Assembly: GCA_001596155.1 (NCBI GenBank) | Contig: CP014769.1 | Span: 135,991-199,990, forward strand | Reading direction: 5' to 3' | Length of the DNA: 64,000 nt | DNA from: Hymenobacter psoromatis | GTDB taxonomy: Bacteria > Bacteroidota > Bacteroidia > Cytophagales > Hymenobacteraceae | Part shown: positions 62,477 through 64,000 of the stretch, in pieces | Layout: every line of letters starts with the position of its first letter | Numbering within the stretch: the stretch's first letter is position 1 | Position numbers and translations under genes: made by a program | Notes under the pieces: model-generated | Seen by the model: the letters and a program-made list of their open reading frames with translations, nothing else | What the model was told of the DNA's origin: nothing | Database searches by the model: none

Positions 62477-63607
62477 CTACCCCAGCACCTCCACCGCGCC
62501 CGCAAAGGCCGGCGTGTCCACGGTTTCGGCCCGCGGAATCTCGATGGTGAACGTGCTGCCCTGGCCCTCCTGGCTGGCCACAAAAATGTGGCCGTGGTGC
62601 CACTCCACAATGGTTTTGCACAGGGCCAGGCCCAGCCCGGTGGTGGCTTCGCCGCGCAGGCCCGGCCGGCGGGCCTTGGTAAAGCGCTCAAACAAGTACG
62701 GCTGCATGGCCAGCGGAATGCCGATGCCATCGTCCACCACCTGAATGCGCACCACGCCGGGGCCCGGCTCGATGTGCACGGCCACGCGGCCGGCATCGGG
62801 ACTGAATTTGAAGGCGTTACCGACCAGGTTGATAAGCACCTGCGTGAATTTATTGACGTCGATGTTGGCGTATATCGGCTCGGCGGGCAGCGAGTAGGTA
62901 AAGGTGTGGCCCAGAAGCCGCTGGCCGGTTTGGAGCTGGTCGAGGGGCACGCGCAACACGGCCCCCACGTCCACGCGGTCCACTTTCAGGTCGGTGTTGG
63001 CCGAGGTCAGGAATTCCAGGTTAATCAGCTCCCGAATCATCTTTACGCTGTCGCGGCTGGTGGTTTCCAGCACGTTCAGCATCTTGGGCACCAGGCTGTT
63101 GAGCGGCGCGGTCACCTCCTCGCGCAGAAATTCGGCAATCTGCTGCACCATGATGAACGCGCCGCTCAGGTCGTGCGAGAGAATTTCGAGCGTGGCGTTT
63201 TTGCGGCTGTTGAAGAGGTCGGCATTTTCCTGGTAGCGCTTCAGCACGCTGGTATCGCGCAGGGTGCCCCCGAGCAGCACCCGGCCCTGCGCATCTTGTT
63301 GATAGGAGGGCGTGAGGCAAAACCACTGGTGCGGCTGGCCCTCGTGCAGCAGGCGCACCTCTACTTCGTTGGCGGGCGGGCCCTGCTGCCACCGCGCCCA
63401 GTAATGAGCCAGGTAGGCTCGGTCGTCGGGGTGCAGGCGCTGGAGCAAGTCGGGCAGCTCGGTATTCACCAGGCCGCGGGTGCCCCCAAAAACCCGCTCA
63501 TACGCGGCGTTGACGAAGATAAGGCGGCCCGCCACGAGGTCATACACGAACTGGACGTGGGCGCTGGCTTCCGCCTGGTCCTGAAAGAAGTCGGCGAGGT
63601 CAGACAT
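62477..63607 (-). CDS. PAS-domain sensor histidine kinase
   Basis: 376 residues, soluble. A PAS domain covers about 15-125 (FVNAAYERVFGGT, then GTLRDTSVLKRYQE). The phosphoacceptor is H145 in EILSHDL. The HATPase part shows the N box NLVGNAFKFSP, the G1 box DDGIGIP, an F box and the G2 box GLGLALCKTI. No haem- or FAD-ligand motif was recognised in the PAS domain. A start at 63727 is in frame, but ATG 63607 matches the usual N-terminus and lies about 150 bases after the predicted start of site 13. No response regulator gene is in the window, so this is an orphan kinase here. Confidence 0.9.
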   Translation of the reverse strand: MSDLADFFQDQAEASAHVQFVYDLVAGRLIFVNAAYERVFGGTRGLVNTELPDLLQRLHPDDRAYLAHYWARWQQGPPANEVEVRLLHEGQPHQWFCLTPSYQQDAQGRVLLGGTLRDTSVLKRYQENADLFNSRKNATLEILSHDLSGAFIMVQQIAEFLREEVTAPLNSLVPKMLNVLETTSRDSVKMIRELINLEFLTSANTDLKVDRVDVGAVLRVPLDQLQTGQRLLGHTFTYSLPAEPIYANIDVNKFTQVLINLVGNAFKFSPDAGRVAVHIEPGPGVVRIQVVDDGIGIPLAMQPYLFERFTKARRPGLRGEATTGLGLALCKTIVEWHHGHIFVASQEGQGSTFTIEIPRAETVDTPAFAGAVEVLG

Positions 63608-63765
63608 TGGTATTAATCTGCTAAAAGAAAAGACTGGCACGGGTGCGCGCGTGGGCGGCGCAGACACCAGCCGGGCCGGGGTAGGGCTGCCCAAAAAAGG
63701 GGGGTAGGGATACCTGAAAAATGCCACCCGCCCGGCCCAACCGGCGCGGTGCGAGTGGCATGCTA

Positions 63766-63830
63766 CAAGATTACGCCGGCCCTAAAGCGGCCCCCATGAC
63801 GAAAATCAGGCCCCAGGGTGACAAACCACA
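63766..63830 (-). promoter_or_regulatory. Tandem FNR-like site plus -7 box (site 13, minus strand)
   Basis: On the minus strand TGTGGTTTGTCA (63830-63819) and TGATTTTCGTCA (63808-63797), 22 bp apart. TAATCTTG (63773-63766) ends exactly 31 bp after the second copy, the same box as at site 11. It would drive the kinase and perhaps tpiA. Confidence 0.78.
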
Positions 63831-63849
63831 GCTTCTAGTTGTATTCATC

Positions 63850-63978
63850 GCGAAGTAGGGTGCGGGGTCGTACCCGTTAGGGCTGGCCCCCGCCCGGACG
63901 TTCGCGCCAAGCCACCGATTCCGTTCAACGACGGGCGGGGCCAGCCCTACCGGGTACGACCCCGCACCCTACGCGACG
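63850..63978. repeat. Long inverted repeat at the right edge
   Basis: CGCGAAGTAGGGTGCGGGGT and the following bases to 63898 are repeated, inverted with few changes, at 63932-63978 (ending ACCCCGCACCCTACGCGACG). The outer 45 bases of each arm pair; the centre is about 33 bases. It shares no arm sequence with families A or B. Confidence 0.88.
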
Positions 63979-64000
63979 GACCTAATAACCAAACGGTTAC

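Overview
The window looks like a chromosome segment of a high-GC Bacteroidota, most probably Hymenobacter or a close relative. Supports are the TAnnTTTG-type -7 boxes without Shine-Dalgarno dependence, family content typical of that clade (six-BON proteins, CsbD/YtxH, a small protein family often labelled PRPP synthetase) and the very frequent word CTACCCC. No rRNA, tRNA or CRISPR array was seen. The genus is inferred from style and gene content, not from a marker gene.

Layout. 1-2.9 kb: L,D-transpeptidase, stand-alone CheB-type methylesterase, secreted PepSY-like protein. 3-6.7 kb: six-BON protein, universal stress protein (USP), 1-Cys peroxiredoxin, His-rich peptide. 7-9.5 kb: P3A-type proton ATPase. 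9.8-16.7 kb: short-chain dehydrogenase, HAD phosphatase, acetate kinase, phosphoketolase, class I aldolase. 16.8-20.1 kb: CsbD protein and a P2A Ca2+-type ATPase. 20.3-24.6 kb: a decayed stretch holding a frameshifted copper-bundle gene, a second six-BON protein, a USP/transposase chimera, a broken IS982-type element and a P-type ATPase stump. 25-31.3 kb: two USPs, PAP2 phosphatase, aldehyde dehydrogenase, bestrophin. 33.4-46.6 kb: a complete [NiFe]-hydrogenase cluster (subunits, protease, HypA-F, TPR and NHL proteins, nickel permease). 46.7-48.8 kb: an AT-richer RloA/RloB (AbiL-like) defence pair. 49-53.4 kb: glucan phosphorylase and phosphoglucomutase. 53.7-61.4 kb: an N-type F-ATPase operon (atpDCQRBEFAG). 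61.6-63.6 kb: triosephosphate isomerase and a PAS histidine kinase.

The main result is a control element that ties these parts together. At thirteen places, on both strands, two copies of a CRP/FNR-like 12-mer (TGAYnnnnRTCA) lie almost always 22 bp apart. In twelve of the thirteen a -7-like box ends 31-32 bp after the second copy, which puts the proximal copy near -41. These sites precede nearly every operon here: BON/USP/peroxiredoxin, P3A ATPase, phosphoketolase operon, CsbD, second BON, USP pair, aldehyde dehydrogenase, hydrogenase, phosphoglucomutase/phosphorylase, N-ATPase and the kinase. I infer a 60-kb stress, low-oxygen or dormancy regulon that couples H2 oxidation, glycogen breakdown, a phosphoketolase/acetate-kinase ATP route and three kinds of ion pump. 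Its regulator is not encoded here.

Other structure: at least two families of long palindromic repeats sit in intergenic gaps, one inside the ATPase operon and one forming the 3' end of hypF. Three ATPase subunits carry long Pro/Ala-rich tails. Four gene remnants mark past duplication and loss.
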